Positions 7,978 through 17,050 of a stretch of 64,000 bases of DNA are shown here, one piece after another. The translations under genes were made by a program, and so were the position numbers. The stretch is taken from assembly GCA_964351365.1 (NCBI GenBank), contig CAYGNP010000001.1:62001-126000 (forward strand), given 5' to 3'. Source of the stretch: UBA1672 sp964351365 (GTDB lineage: Bacteria > Pseudomonadota > Alphaproteobacteria > Micavibrionales > Micavibrionaceae). Positions within the stretch are counted from its first letter, which is position 1. Each line of letters begins with the position of its first letter. The notes beneath the pieces are model-generated. The model saw nothing but the letters and a program-made list of their open reading frames with translations. It was not told the origin of the DNA and made no database searches.

Positions 7978-9629
7978 GCGGCTTGATCCAAAAGTTTATT
8001 GGCTGCGGCGCGGGCTTCCGGTGTAATATCGGCTCCGGCCAGCATGCGCGCGATTTCCTCGCATTTTTGCGCGCGCGTTGTCAGCGGCAGGATTTCAGTT
8101 TTAACAGATGCTTTGCCGCTTTTGCGAACAATCCAGTGATGATTTGCGCGGGCGGCGACTTGTGGGGCGTGGGTGACCACCAATACCTGCTTTGATTGCG
8201 CAAGGCGCGCGAGTCGCTCACCCACTGCATCTGCAGTTGCGCCGCCAATTCCTGTGTCGACCTCATCGAAGATAAAACTATGTGTGCTGCCGTTTTGGGC
8301 GATGATCACCTTGAGTGCGAGCATGAAGCGCGCCATTTCCCCGCCAGAGGCGATTTTATGGATTGCGCCGGGTGCATTGCCCGGATTAGTTGAAACTAGA
8401 AAACGCACCTGATCTATGCCGTTTTGGCTCCATTCCGCTTCATCGCGGGGTTCAATTTCGGTTATGAATTTTGCTTTTTCGAGCTTGAGGGGTACAAGCT
8501 CTTTTTGAACAAGCGTATTTAGTTTACTTGCGACTTTTTTGCGCTGATCGCTGATTTTTTGTGCCTGTGTTATATAGGTTTGGCGCGCGGCTTCGGCCTT
8601 TGTTTTTGCGCGGGTAATTGTTTCATCGGATTGCTCGATCAACGCGAGGCGAGCCTCAAGCTGACGAGTTATCTCTGGCAGATCATCCACAGCGCAGTTA
8701 TGTTTACGCGCCTGAAGACGCAGGGCGTGCAAGCGGTCATCAATCTCTTCGAGATTATAGTTTTCATCCTGTAAATCACGGCATTGCGCCTGAATAAGCG
8801 AGTCGGCCTCGGCAATTTCGTTTGAGGCTCTGGCGAGTGCGGCAAGAGCTTGTTTTAGCTCCTGCGTGCCATTGTCCGAGACACGATCAAGTTCTGCCCA
8901 TGCTTTTTGCACGGGGTCGTGATCGGCGTTCAACACTGCGTTCGCTGTGGTTAGTGCTTTTAGGATGCTGTCTCTATTTTTCAGGCGCTCACGCATGGCG
9001 GAGAGCTCTTGCTCCTCCCCTGCTTGCGGGGCAAGGGCGTTTAGGTCTTCGAGTGAGAAGCGCAGATACTCCTCCTCCTGCTGCGCGCGGGCGCTGAGCT
9101 GTTTGATGGTATGGAGCTCCAGCTCCTTATCTTTCCAGTCATTCCACTCCTTTTTAAGGGGGGATGGCTCGATTCCGGCATAAGCATCCAGCATTGCGCG
9201 GTGCATTGAAGGGTTGAGCAGGCCTTGGGTTTCAAACTGGCCGTGTATTTCAACTAACGTATCGCCAATTTGTTTGAGCAGGCCGATGCTGACGGGTTGA
9301 TCGTTAATATAGGCGCGGCTTTTGCCCGAAATACTTAGAACACGGCGCAGGAGAAGCAGATCGTCCTCAATCAGGATGTCTGAGTCCTTGAGCAAATTAT
9401 AGGCACTGTGGCCGGGGGGGATTTGGAAGCTTGCGGTTACGTTTGCGCTATCCGCGCCCTTGCGCACCAATCCGCTTTCCGCTCGCACACCAAGGGCAAG
9501 GCCGAGGGAATCGAGCAACACCGATTTTCCTGCGCCTGTCTCGCCGGTTAAAACGCACAGGCCGGGCTGAAACTCGATTGTCAGCTGATCAATCAGAACA
9601 ACATTATTGATGTTCAATCGTATCAGCAT
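7974..9629 (-). CDS. recN: DNA repair protein RecN
   Basis: This 551-residue SMC-like ATPase is used in double-strand break repair. It has a Walker A motif GETGAGKSVLL near residue 31, a central coiled coil from about residue 150 to 380 with a short hinge, the ABC signature region in HKIASGGEMARFMLALK, Walker B FIFDEVDTGIGG, and the switch histidine in VVTHAPQVAARA. Length and order are normal. It sits between bamD (29 bp upstream) and ligA (4-bp overlap), an arrangement common in alphaproteobacteria. Confidence 0.96.
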   Translation of the reverse strand: MLIRLNINNVVLIDQLTIEFQPGLCVLTGETGAGKSVLLDSLGLALGVRAESGLVRKGADSANVTASFQIPPGHSAYNLLKDSDILIEDDLLLLRRVLSISGKSRAYINDQPVSIGLLKQIGDTLVEIHGQFETQGLLNPSMHRAMLDAYAGIEPSPLKKEWNDWKDKELELHTIKQLSARAQQEEEYLRFSLEDLNALAPQAGEEQELSAMRERLKNRDSILKALTTANAVLNADHDPVQKAWAELDRVSDNGTQELKQALAALARASNEIAEADSLIQAQCRDLQDENYNLEEIDDRLHALRLQARKHNCAVDDLPEITRQLEARLALIEQSDETITRAKTKAEAARQTYITQAQKISDQRKKVASKLNTLVQKELVPLKLEKAKFITEIEPRDEAEWSQNGIDQVRFLVSTNPGNAPGAIHKIASGGEMARFMLALKVIIAQNGSTHSFIFDEVDTGIGGATADAVGERLARLAQSKQVLVVTHAPQVAARANHHWIVRKSGKASVKTEILPLTTRAQKCEEIARMLAGADITPEARAAANKLLDQAA

Positions 9630-9658
9630 GGCTTACGCAGAGCTCCCTCTTTCATTTA

Positions 9659-10483
9659 TTATTTCGGGTTGAGTAGTGAATCCATTGTGCGCTCTATAAG
9701 GCCACGCTCATCGTTTATTTTTTTGCGCTGTTTGTCATCGAGCAATGCGAAGCTGCGCTCATACCACTTGCTGCCGGGATAGTTATAGCCCAGAACGGCG
9801 GCCACCTGATACGCCTCGTCTTTCAGGCCAAGTGTCAAATAGGCTTCAACGAGGCGGTGCAACGCTTCGGCGACGTGGCTGGTGGTGTCATAATTTACAA
9901 TCACAGAGCGGAAGCGGTTAATGGATGCGTTGATCTCTCCGCGGCGCAGATAATAACGCCCAATTTCCATTTCCTTGCCGGCGAGGTGATCCAGTGTCAA
10001 ATCACGCTTCAGGCTGGCATCGCGGGCGTAATTGCTGTTAGGGAACCGGTTGATTACCGTGTTCAGGGCTTTGACGGCCTGAACTGTCATTTCCTGATCA
10101 CGGCGAACATCTGATATTTGCTCATAATAGCATAAGGCCTTCAGATAGTAGGCGTAATCCACATCATCCGAGCCGGGGTGGAGCTGGATATAACGGTCAA
10201 GTGCCACGATTGCTTCTATGTAGCGCTGATCGAGGTATGAGGAATATGCGCCCATTAACTGTGCACGCGATGACCATTTTGAATATGGATGTTGGCGCTC
10301 AACCTCTTCGAAATATTTTGTTGCCTCTGAATATTTCTTACCTTTCAGGGCCTTGTCCGCGCGGCTATATAGCGTTTCAGCAGAGGCTTGTTCGACAGCG
10401 GGTTCCTTGTTTTTGGATGAGGAGGAACAGCCGGATAAACCAATTGCGATGAACATGAGAAGAAGGGTTTTTCGTAAAACCAT
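9659..10483 (-). CDS. bamD: Outer membrane protein assembly factor BamD (lipoprotein)
   Basis: I place the start at the ATG at 10483, which has AGGAG eight to nine bases upstream, rather than at an in-frame ATG at 10510. The product is 274 residues. It begins with a lipoprotein signal and lipobox (IGLSGC), followed by a serine-rich tether and five TPR-like helical repeats (for example LYSRADKALKGKKYSEATKY and VDYAYYLKALCYYE). This is the BamD/ComL pattern. It is an essential partner of BamA in inserting beta-barrel proteins in the outer membrane. It follows lpxC after about 100 bp in the same direction. Confidence 0.95.
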   Translation of the reverse strand: MVLRKTLLLMFIAIGLSGCSSSSKNKEPAVEQASAETLYSRADKALKGKKYSEATKYFEEVERQHPYSKWSSRAQLMGAYSSYLDQRYIEAIVALDRYIQLHPGSDDVDYAYYLKALCYYEQISDVRRDQEMTVQAVKALNTVINRFPNSNYARDASLKRDLTLDHLAGKEMEIGRYYLRRGEINASINRFRSVIVNYDTTSHVAEALHRLVEAYLTLGLKDEAYQVAAVLGYNYPGSKWYERSFALLDDKQRKKINDERGLIERTMDSLLNPK

Positions 10484-10585
10484 GCCGAGGGACTCCTGAA
10501 AATAGAACATGGAACACTGTAAACCGAAGTCATGTTTAAGTGAAGTGATTTGCCCTGATTTAATAGAGAAGATACGGGGACAAGT

Positions 10586-11509
10586 TTAGGCGTATGCACG
10601 CTCGCGCATGGATGTTTGTTGCGCTGCCTGGTTTCTTTGCGTATCGAGTTCAACATATTCCCAATTACGCTGATCAGAAAATAATTTATGCAGGATTTTG
10701 TTGTTCATCGCATGGCCTGCCTTTACGCCGTCATAAAGGCCAAGGATCGGCGCACCGGCAAGGTAGAGATCGCCGATTGCATCCAGAAGTTTGTGGCGGA
10801 TAAATTCGTTAGAGAAACGCAAACCATCGGGGTTCATCACTGTTTCTTTATCCAAAACGATTGCATTGTCCATGGAGCCACCAAGCGCCAGCCCCTTGGA
10901 GCGGAGCCATTCGACTTCGTGGAAAAATCCAAAGGTGCGCGCCTGCGCGATATCATGTTTGAAGTTGCCGTTTACGAGCTGTGTTTCAAATCGCTGGAAG
11001 CCAATTTTCTGATGATCAAATTCGATTTCTCCAGCGAAAACACAGGCTTCATCTGGCTTGAGCGTTACACGCTTGCCGTCTTCTTCAACGCTCACTTCCT
11101 TGAGCACACGGATATAACGTTTGGCCGCTGTTTGGGTTGAGATACCGGCTTTTTCAATGGCTTCAACAAAAGGCATCGCGCTGCCATCCATTGCAGGGAC
11201 TTCCGCCCCGTTGATTTCAATCAGAAGATTATCGATACCACACCCGCGCAGAGCCGACATGAGGTGCTCAATTGTTCCAACAGTTGCGCCATGGGCATTG
11301 CCAATAACCGTGCAAAGCTGCGTATCAACGACATGATCCCATTTTGCAGGGATGATATTTTCGCCGTCTTTCAGGTCCGTTCTTATGAATACAATACCAT
11401 GATCAGCAGCCGCAGGAATAAGGCTCATCGTAATATCACGGCCTGAATGAAGGCCTATATCACACAGTGTGATTTTCTTGCGCAGCGTCGTTTGTATTGT
11501 TCCAGTCAT
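10586..11509 (-). CDS. lpxC: UDP-3-O-acyl-N-acetylglucosamine deacetylase
   Basis: This 307-residue protein catalyses the committed step of lipid A synthesis, deacetylating UDP-3-O-acyl-GlcNAc with a catalytic zinc. Seen in the sequence are the zinc histidine in TIEHLMSALRGCGIDN, the HKLLDAIGDLYLAG motif holding further ligands, the catalytic-base region AEVPAMDGSAMPFV, and the HAMNNKIL histidine near the C-terminus. Length matches the family. It follows ftsZ on the same strand after about 120 bp, the usual end of the dcw cluster in Proteobacteria. The organism therefore probably makes lipid A. Confidence 0.97.
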   Translation of the reverse strand: MTGTIQTTLRKKITLCDIGLHSGRDITMSLIPAAADHGIVFIRTDLKDGENIIPAKWDHVVDTQLCTVIGNAHGATVGTIEHLMSALRGCGIDNLLIEINGAEVPAMDGSAMPFVEAIEKAGISTQTAAKRYIRVLKEVSVEEDGKRVTLKPDEACVFAGEIEFDHQKIGFQRFETQLVNGNFKHDIAQARTFGFFHEVEWLRSKGLALGGSMDNAIVLDKETVMNPDGLRFSNEFIRHKLLDAIGDLYLAGAPILGLYDGVKAGHAMNNKILHKLFSDQRNWEYVELDTQRNQAAQQTSMRERAYA

Positions 11510-11629
11510 AAGCTCGCCCTAAGGGTTATTTATTATACTGGCCTGAGAATACAGATAAGCGTACGGCGCTTCAAATAACAGATTGTTTCGATATGTTACA
11601 AAGAAAATTCAATGCGTTAGACAGGCGCG

Positions 11630-13327
11630 TTAATTCGCCTGTCTGCGGAGAAAAGCAGGAATATCAAGCTCGTCTTCAGCCCTGGAAACGGGCCTGGCCG
11701 CTGGCGTTGTGATATTGAGCGTTCCCTGTTCCGGTCTTTGAGGAACATCTGCTTTGCGCTCTTGCTTTTCGTTTGTTGCGCGAATCATATCACCATCATC
11801 ACGCATATTGTCTATGCGCTGCTGCACTGATCCTGTTATGCGCTCGAATAATGAGAGAGGCCTTGCATTTTGCCGCGCAGCTTCTGCGGTTACTTTTTTC
11901 GGCGGCGTCAGATTTAGGCCCAAAGAGTGATGTTTTTGCTTTTCTTCAAGATGCGCACCATGGAAGCTTGAGATGTGTGAGCCGATTCCTGTTTTTGGAA
12001 TCATTACATCCGGCTCCATCGGCTTTGGCGGAATGAAGGCGTTGTTATAGGTTTCGCCGCGCAATACTGGCTGATCATCATCCTGAGCAATAAACTCGCC
12101 TTGCTCAAACATATCGATAGAACTCGGAGCCTCTTCATTTCCACGTGCAATCGGAGCAGGCGCTGTGAGGTTTTTAACCATATCGCGGCTTGTGACGGCC
12201 ATCTTTGGTGATGGCTCTCGCCTTGCCGTTACAGGCGAAGATGATTGTACGGATGCTTTTTCTGATGCTGTTGCAACAGATGCGGCATTAGGCATTGAGC
12301 GCCCCATTCCCCCGCCAAAACTGCCCCGGCCTTCTGTTGAGCCTGTACCTCTGTCAGAACCACCTTCAATGCCGGTAGCAACGATTGATACACGCATTAC
12401 GCCATCCATTGATTCATCGAATGTTGCGCCAAAGATGATATTGGCATTTGGATCAACTTCATCGCGAATGCGGTTACAGGCTTCGTCTGCCTCGAACAAT
12501 GTCATATCAAAACCGCCGGTGACGTTAATGATGACGCCATTTGCGCCTTTCATTGATACATCATCCAGAAGCGGGTTGTTAATAGCTGCTTCAGCGGCTT
12601 CAATAGCGCGTTTATCACCGGATGCCTCACCCGTACCCATCATAGCCTTGCCCATTTGCAGCATGGCAGTCCGGATATCGGCAAAATCAAGATTCACAAG
12701 TCCGGGGCGAACCATGAGATCAGTCACGCCGCGAACGCCTGACTGAAGAACAGTATCTGCCATCTTGAATGCTTCTGCGAATGTTGTCTTTTCGTTTGCA
12801 ATGCGGAACAGGTTTTGATTTGGAATAACGATGAGCGTATCTACATATTGCTGCATTTCAGCTATACCGCGCTCGGCTTGCTCCATACGGTGCACACCTT
12901 CAAAATGGAACGGCTTAGTAACCACACCGACGGTTAAAATCCCTTGCTGGCGGCAGGCTTTTGCAATAACCGGCGCCGCACCAGTCCCCGTGCCACCACC
13001 CATACCGGCAGTGACGAAGGCCATATTTGCACCCTCAAGATACTGTAGAACTTCTTCAAGACTTTCTTCTGCTGCTGCCTGACCGATATCGGGCTTAGAG
13101 CCAGCACCAAGACCACCTGTAACATTCATCCCCAACTGAACCTTATTGTCAGAATGAGAGTTGCCAAGTGCTTGCGCATCTGTGTTACACACCAGGAACT
13201 CGCATCCGTCCAGATTGGATGCGATCATGTTGTTTACAGCGTTGCCGCCCGCACCCCCAACGCCGATTACGGCAATTTTTGGAGATAATTTTTGAACCGG
13301 TGTTGGTTGCATTTTTACGTTAATCAT
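11630..13327 (-). CDS. ftsZ: Cell division protein FtsZ
   Basis: This 565-residue tubulin-like GTPase forms the Z ring. It has the GTP-binding loop VGGAGGNAVNNM, the tubulin signature GGGTGTGAAPVIA, and the T7 loop VNLDFADIRTAM. After the globular domain (about 320 residues) comes a long, low-complexity linker of about 230 residues and a C-terminal tail LDIPAFLRRQ that docks FtsA and other partners. The long linker is typical of alphaproteobacteria such as Caulobacter. The chosen start has AGGAG about 12 bases upstream; a second ATG five codons in is possible. It has its own 254-bp upstream region rather than tight coupling to ftsA. Confidence 0.98.
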   Translation of the reverse strand: MINVKMQPTPVQKLSPKIAVIGVGGAGGNAVNNMIASNLDGCEFLVCNTDAQALGNSHSDNKVQLGMNVTGGLGAGSKPDIGQAAAEESLEEVLQYLEGANMAFVTAGMGGGTGTGAAPVIAKACRQQGILTVGVVTKPFHFEGVHRMEQAERGIAEMQQYVDTLIVIPNQNLFRIANEKTTFAEAFKMADTVLQSGVRGVTDLMVRPGLVNLDFADIRTAMLQMGKAMMGTGEASGDKRAIEAAEAAINNPLLDDVSMKGANGVIINVTGGFDMTLFEADEACNRIRDEVDPNANIIFGATFDESMDGVMRVSIVATGIEGGSDRGTGSTEGRGSFGGGMGRSMPNAASVATASEKASVQSSSPVTARREPSPKMAVTSRDMVKNLTAPAPIARGNEEAPSSIDMFEQGEFIAQDDDQPVLRGETYNNAFIPPKPMEPDVMIPKTGIGSHISSFHGAHLEEKQKHHSLGLNLTPPKKVTAEAARQNARPLSLFERITGSVQQRIDNMRDDGDMIRATNEKQERKADVPQRPEQGTLNITTPAARPVSRAEDELDIPAFLRRQAN

Positions 13328-13581
13328 TTTCTTTAGGAACTCCTGAGAAATGGATGTTCAAGGTAGGTTGAAAAAAGTTTAAGTAAATTTTTCTTCAATG
13401 AAAAGGGGCAATTGATGTGCGTTTGCCCTTTTCCCCGTCTTTGTACATCCAGAAACCTCTTCCTACATTGAATCAAATTTTGAAGCAAGCAACCTAACCC
13501 ACGAATCTGATTCAGTTTTTTGGTGAAAGCGCTAGAGACTCTATGCTTATACAGACACTGAGAACAATGCTGTGGATAAAA
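13328..13581 (-). promoter_or_regulatory. ftsA-ftsZ intergenic region with three GANTC sites and a hairpin
   Basis: This 254-bp gap is long for this tightly packed cluster and probably holds a dedicated ftsZ promoter. Three GANTC sites occur at 13470-13474, 13503-13507 and 13509-13513. In alphaproteobacteria GANTC is methylated by CcrM and read by GcrA, and ftsZ in Caulobacter is under such control (known for that family, inferred here). No convincing -35/-10 pair could be assigned on the minus strand. Confidence 0.5.
13401..13432 (-). terminator. Candidate hairpin between ftsA and ftsZ
   Basis: On the minus strand AAAAGGGCAA pairs with TTGCCCCTTTT (one bulged C) around an 11-nt loop, ending in four T residues that are part of the stem. 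It could be a weak terminator after ftsA or an RNA element in the ftsZ leader. The short T run makes strong termination doubtful. Confidence 0.35.
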
Positions 13582-14853
13582 TTACCAGTTTTCTCTGAGC
13601 CATAGTTTTGCACGCTCAAAAACCGATTCAGGGCGAAGACGGGCCATAATCTCGGCTGGCATTTCGCCGCTATGTTCGGCGGCATATGTTAATAACCCGG
13701 CGACGGTTGAAAAAGATGGGCCGCTGACCGCATCTGGAAGGCCGCTGAGCCGGATAGGCTTGCCCAGTCGCACTTGCTTGTCAAGAACATGCTCGGACAA
13801 CTCTTTGATGCCTGCGATTTGACTGGAGCCGCCCGTTAGAACAACGCGCCGTCCAATAACACGATCCAGGCCACAATCTTTTAGATTTGCGCGCACCATA
13901 TCCAGGATTTCTTCGATGCGCGGCTGCATAATGCCGATCAGAAAAGAGCGAGGAATATGGTTTGGTTTTGACCGGTTTTCTTCACCCAGCTTTGGCACAT
14001 CGATCATTTCGTTTTCGTCCGTGTGAGAGGCCATGGCGCTGCCGTAGAGAATTTTAAGGCGCTCGGCGTCCTCAACGGATGTCATCAGGCCTTTGGCGAT
14101 GTCATTTGTGATATTTTGTCCACCAAGAGGTATAGCATCGCAGTAAATCATGAACCCGCTGTGGAAGACGGCGAATGAGGCAACGCCCGCGCCGATGTCA
14201 ATCACCGTACATCCCAGATCAATTTCATCATCCACCAGAGAAGACAGCCCAGAAGCATAAGCACCAACGCAAAGGGCAGAGATATCCAGATGGCTGCGTT
14301 CAATGCAAGAGGCCATGTTTCTCAGCGCTGCCGAGTCGCCAGTTACCAGATTAATATCCACTTCAAATCCGTCTGCGATCATCCCTTGCGGATCGCGAAT
14401 GCCGTCCTGTCCGTCGACGCGGAAAAATGTAGGGATAGTGTGGATGAGCTCGAGACTATCTTTTGCCTCTTTTTCCTGCGCGCTGGCCAGAGCGCGGCGC
14501 ACATCATTATCGGTGATTTCATGCCCGCCAATATCCACCTCTACGCAATGGCCAAAGGATCGCACATGCATTCCTGAAACATTCGCGATCACTTCGCGCA
14601 GCGGATAGCCGCGCATGACCTCTGCGGCCATATGCTCGGCAGCGTGAACGGTCTGGCGAATAACGGCCTCGGCAGCGTCAAGATCTATAATCGATCCGTT
14701 TCTCACGCCTTTTGATGCTTTATGGCCAACACCTAAAATCTCGAAGCCATGGTTTTCGCAAGGGCGGCCAATAAAGCACGATGTCTTACTGCTGCCAATA
14801 TCAAGGGCTGCGAGCAATGTATCATTTTGTTTTATGCTGTTACGTGGACGCAT
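13582..14853 (-). CDS. ftsA: Cell division protein FtsA
   Basis: This 423-residue actin-like ATPase tethers FtsZ to the membrane. It shows the phosphate-1 motif ALDIGSSKTSCFIG, the phosphate-2 region CTVIDIGAGVASFAVF, the adenosine motif VVLTGGSSQIAGI, and the FtsA-specific 1C region in between. The C-terminal end (FERAKLWLRENW) is the amphipathic membrane-targeting helix. It follows ftsQ after 27 bp in the same direction. Confidence 0.97.
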   Translation of the reverse strand: MRPRNSIKQNDTLLAALDIGSSKTSCFIGRPCENHGFEILGVGHKASKGVRNGSIIDLDAAEAVIRQTVHAAEHMAAEVMRGYPLREVIANVSGMHVRSFGHCVEVDIGGHEITDNDVRRALASAQEKEAKDSLELIHTIPTFFRVDGQDGIRDPQGMIADGFEVDINLVTGDSAALRNMASCIERSHLDISALCVGAYASGLSSLVDDEIDLGCTVIDIGAGVASFAVFHSGFMIYCDAIPLGGQNITNDIAKGLMTSVEDAERLKILYGSAMASHTDENEMIDVPKLGEENRSKPNHIPRSFLIGIMQPRIEEILDMVRANLKDCGLDRVIGRRVVLTGGSSQIAGIKELSEHVLDKQVRLGKPIRLSGLPDAVSGPSFSTVAGLLTYAAEHSGEMPAEIMARLRPESVFERAKLWLRENW

Positions 14854-14880
14854 GAGGCTAATTTATACTCTTAGTTAAGT

Positions 14881-15747
14881 TTATAGGCTGGTTTCAGAAA
14901 ATTTTGATTTGTAATCCTGGACTGTGCCCAGGCGAGTGCGAATAATCAGCCTGCCCTGGTAGCGCGCATCGATATCGCGGATTGCTTCTTTGGTCAAGAC
15001 CTGATCCTCGCCGTGTTTTTCGGCAAGCGCCTTAAGGGCAAGGTCAATACCGCTTTCAGGCAGTTTAATCCTTTTTCCATCCGTCAGGAGTAAATCCCAT
15101 CTGCGTCCGTCAATATACTCGGCGTGATCGACCATGGCCATAATATCCGGCTGTTTACTGAGCATATTGATCAGGGCCGCTGCCTGCTCGGGGGCCTTTG
15201 CACCATCGACCATGAAATAATCTTTAAACGCACTGAGATTGCTGCGCGTTAGAATAACACCTTGATAATCAATCAGGCTAAGTGCATTTTCATTTTTCCA
15301 CAATGCAATTGGGTTGCGCTCCTCCAATCTGATATAGACCGTATCAGGAAGGCGGCGCTCAACGCGCGCAGATTTCACCCAGCCAATTTTCTCAATTTGT
15401 GTCTTGGCATCTACCGGATCAAGCAGGAATATGGGATCGCCCTTTTGGATGTTCATAAGAGCGAGCATGGTTTGCGCGTCCGTATATTTCCTGCCCTCAA
15501 CCAGTAAATTATCAACCCGAAAACCTGCTTTAGCGGTAAATTTGAGTGTCTGGTTTTTTGCTGCGCTCATCAGGCGTGTGTCCATATCGCTCAGGAAAAA
15601 CCACAGGCCTGCCCATAAAATCAGCGCAGCCAGAGTGCCTGCGATCAGTGGCTTTTTAAACTGGCTGATCTTTGATTTGGCCGCACGCTTTCTTCGCAGC
15701 GTTGATTTGCGCGTTCCTATTGATGATCGTCTTATCGCTGCCAGCAT
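14881..15747 (-). CDS. ftsQ: Cell division protein FtsQ
   Basis: This 288-residue bitopic membrane protein has a basic cytoplasmic N-terminus, one transmembrane helix (about residues 34-51, AGTLAALILWAGLWFFL), a POTRA domain beginning at GFRVDNLLVEGRKYT, and the FtsQ domain with SARVERRLPDTVYIRLEERN. It scaffolds the divisome together with FtsB and FtsL. Order and spacing are those of a dcw cluster: 2 bp after ddl, 27 bp before ftsA. Confidence 0.95.
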   Translation of the reverse strand: MLAAIRRSSIGTRKSTLRRKRAAKSKISQFKKPLIAGTLAALILWAGLWFFLSDMDTRLMSAAKNQTLKFTAKAGFRVDNLLVEGRKYTDAQTMLALMNIQKGDPIFLLDPVDAKTQIEKIGWVKSARVERRLPDTVYIRLEERNPIALWKNENALSLIDYQGVILTRSNLSAFKDYFMVDGAKAPEQAAALINMLSKQPDIMAMVDHAEYIDGRRWDLLLTDGKRIKLPESGIDLALKALAEKHGEDQVLTKEAIRDIDARYQGRLIIRTRLGTVQDYKSKFSETSL

Positions 15748-15749
15748 CC

Positions 15750-16967
15750 CTAGCCCCTCCTCAACAATCGCGCGTCTGCAGGCACGGGGTCGCGGGGAAG
15801 CGATTTAGCTTTGTTTTCAATCATTGCCTCCTCGATAAGTTTCGTCAAAAGATCTGTAAATAAAATCGGTTTGCTTGCGGCCTCCCAGAGGAAATAGCCA
15901 AATGAGCCGGGCATGGGGTTGACTTCGTTCATCCAGAGCTCGCCGGTTTTGGCGTTGCCGATAAAATCGATGCGCGGCGCGCCGGTGCCATCCAGGGCAT
16001 CAAACATTTTGATTGCCCATGTGCGGATTTGGTTGCTTTTTTCTTCAGGCAGGCTGGGGTTAATTTCGCGGGTAAGCGAGAGCATGCCCTCACTGACGGG
16101 GGCGCTGGTGTTTTTTGCGCCGAGTTTATCACCCGACTTACTGTTGCTGCCTGACATATATTTCTGTTTGAAATCAAGAAGCTCGTCCGTGGCTTTGGGG
16201 CGTTCAATGGCCGATGTCGCGCCTTTTTTCATAACAGCAACATTATACTCGATCAGATTTTCAACAAATGGCTCGGCGATGGCGCAATCATCAAATTCGA
16301 AAATTGCGGGCAGGCAGGCTTTGGCTTCTTCGGCGTTTTTGACTTTGGCCACGCCGATGGAGCTACCCAGATGTGCGGGCTTGATAATGCAAGGGTAGCC
16401 GAGCGGCTTCAGGAGTTGATCGATCGTTTCCTCGGCGATCAAAAAACCCTGATCTGGGCGCTTTAACACGGCAAAAGGCAAGACGGGGATACCCAAAGCC
16501 TGAAGCGCGTATTTGGTGGTGATCTTATCCATTAAAATCGCGCTGGCCTTGGTGCGCATGCCGGTATAAGGCACATTCGCTAGCTCGAAGAGGCCTTGAA
16601 TATTCCCATCTTCGCCAAACAAGCCATGAAAAGCAGGGATTGCAACATCAAAGGGGATAGGCTTGGCTGAGCCTAAAAATGGCTGGTGCTTTGGAATTAG
16701 ACTGCCCCCGCGCGCGGCGTGAACATCCAGGGTAACTTCGGTTACTTCGCTCAGGTTTTTGAGCAAATAATTTTCGCGCTTACGCAGGATATCTCCAATA
16801 TACCATGCACCATCGGGGGCGATATAAACAGGGAATGCCTCATATTTATTCGTGTCTATTGCGCCCAAAGCCTGAAGGCCGGAGATGACGCTGACATCAT
16901 GTTCAGGCGATCTTCCACCGAAAAACACGGCTATCTTTTTTTTCTGCACAGTTTTGGTTTGAGACAT
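15750..16967 (-). CDS. ddl: D-alanine--D-alanine ligase
   Basis: This 405-residue ATP-grasp enzyme joins two D-Ala for the peptidoglycan stem. It shows the N-terminal FFGGRSPEHDVSVISGLQAL, the ATP-binding KPAHLGSSIGVAKVK, and the metal-binding ELWMNEVNPMPGSFGYFLWE. It is longer than many Ddl proteins (about 300-370). The extra length includes a Ser/Lys/Gly-rich insert after KQKYM (about residues 276-298) at the omega loop near the active site, where DdlA-type enzymes also vary. It begins a four-gene run ddl-ftsQ-ftsA-ftsZ and is separated from murB by an oppositely oriented island. Confidence 0.95.
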   Translation of the reverse strand: MSQTKTVQKKKIAVFFGGRSPEHDVSVISGLQALGAIDTNKYEAFPVYIAPDGAWYIGDILRKRENYLLKNLSEVTEVTLDVHAARGGSLIPKHQPFLGSAKPIPFDVAIPAFHGLFGEDGNIQGLFELANVPYTGMRTKASAILMDKITTKYALQALGIPVLPFAVLKRPDQGFLIAEETIDQLLKPLGYPCIIKPAHLGSSIGVAKVKNAEEAKACLPAIFEFDDCAIAEPFVENLIEYNVAVMKKGATSAIERPKATDELLDFKQKYMSGSNSKSGDKLGAKNTSAPVSEGMLSLTREINPSLPEEKSNQIRTWAIKMFDALDGTGAPRIDFIGNAKTGELWMNEVNPMPGSFGYFLWEAASKPILFTDLLTKLIEEAMIENKAKSLPRDPVPADARLLRRG

Positions 16968-17050
16968 TGCTTAATCATCGTATAAGGGGTGATGGATATT
17001 TGAACTTTCCTATTTAACCATGAAATTACCGCTCTTTAAAGGGGGCAGAT

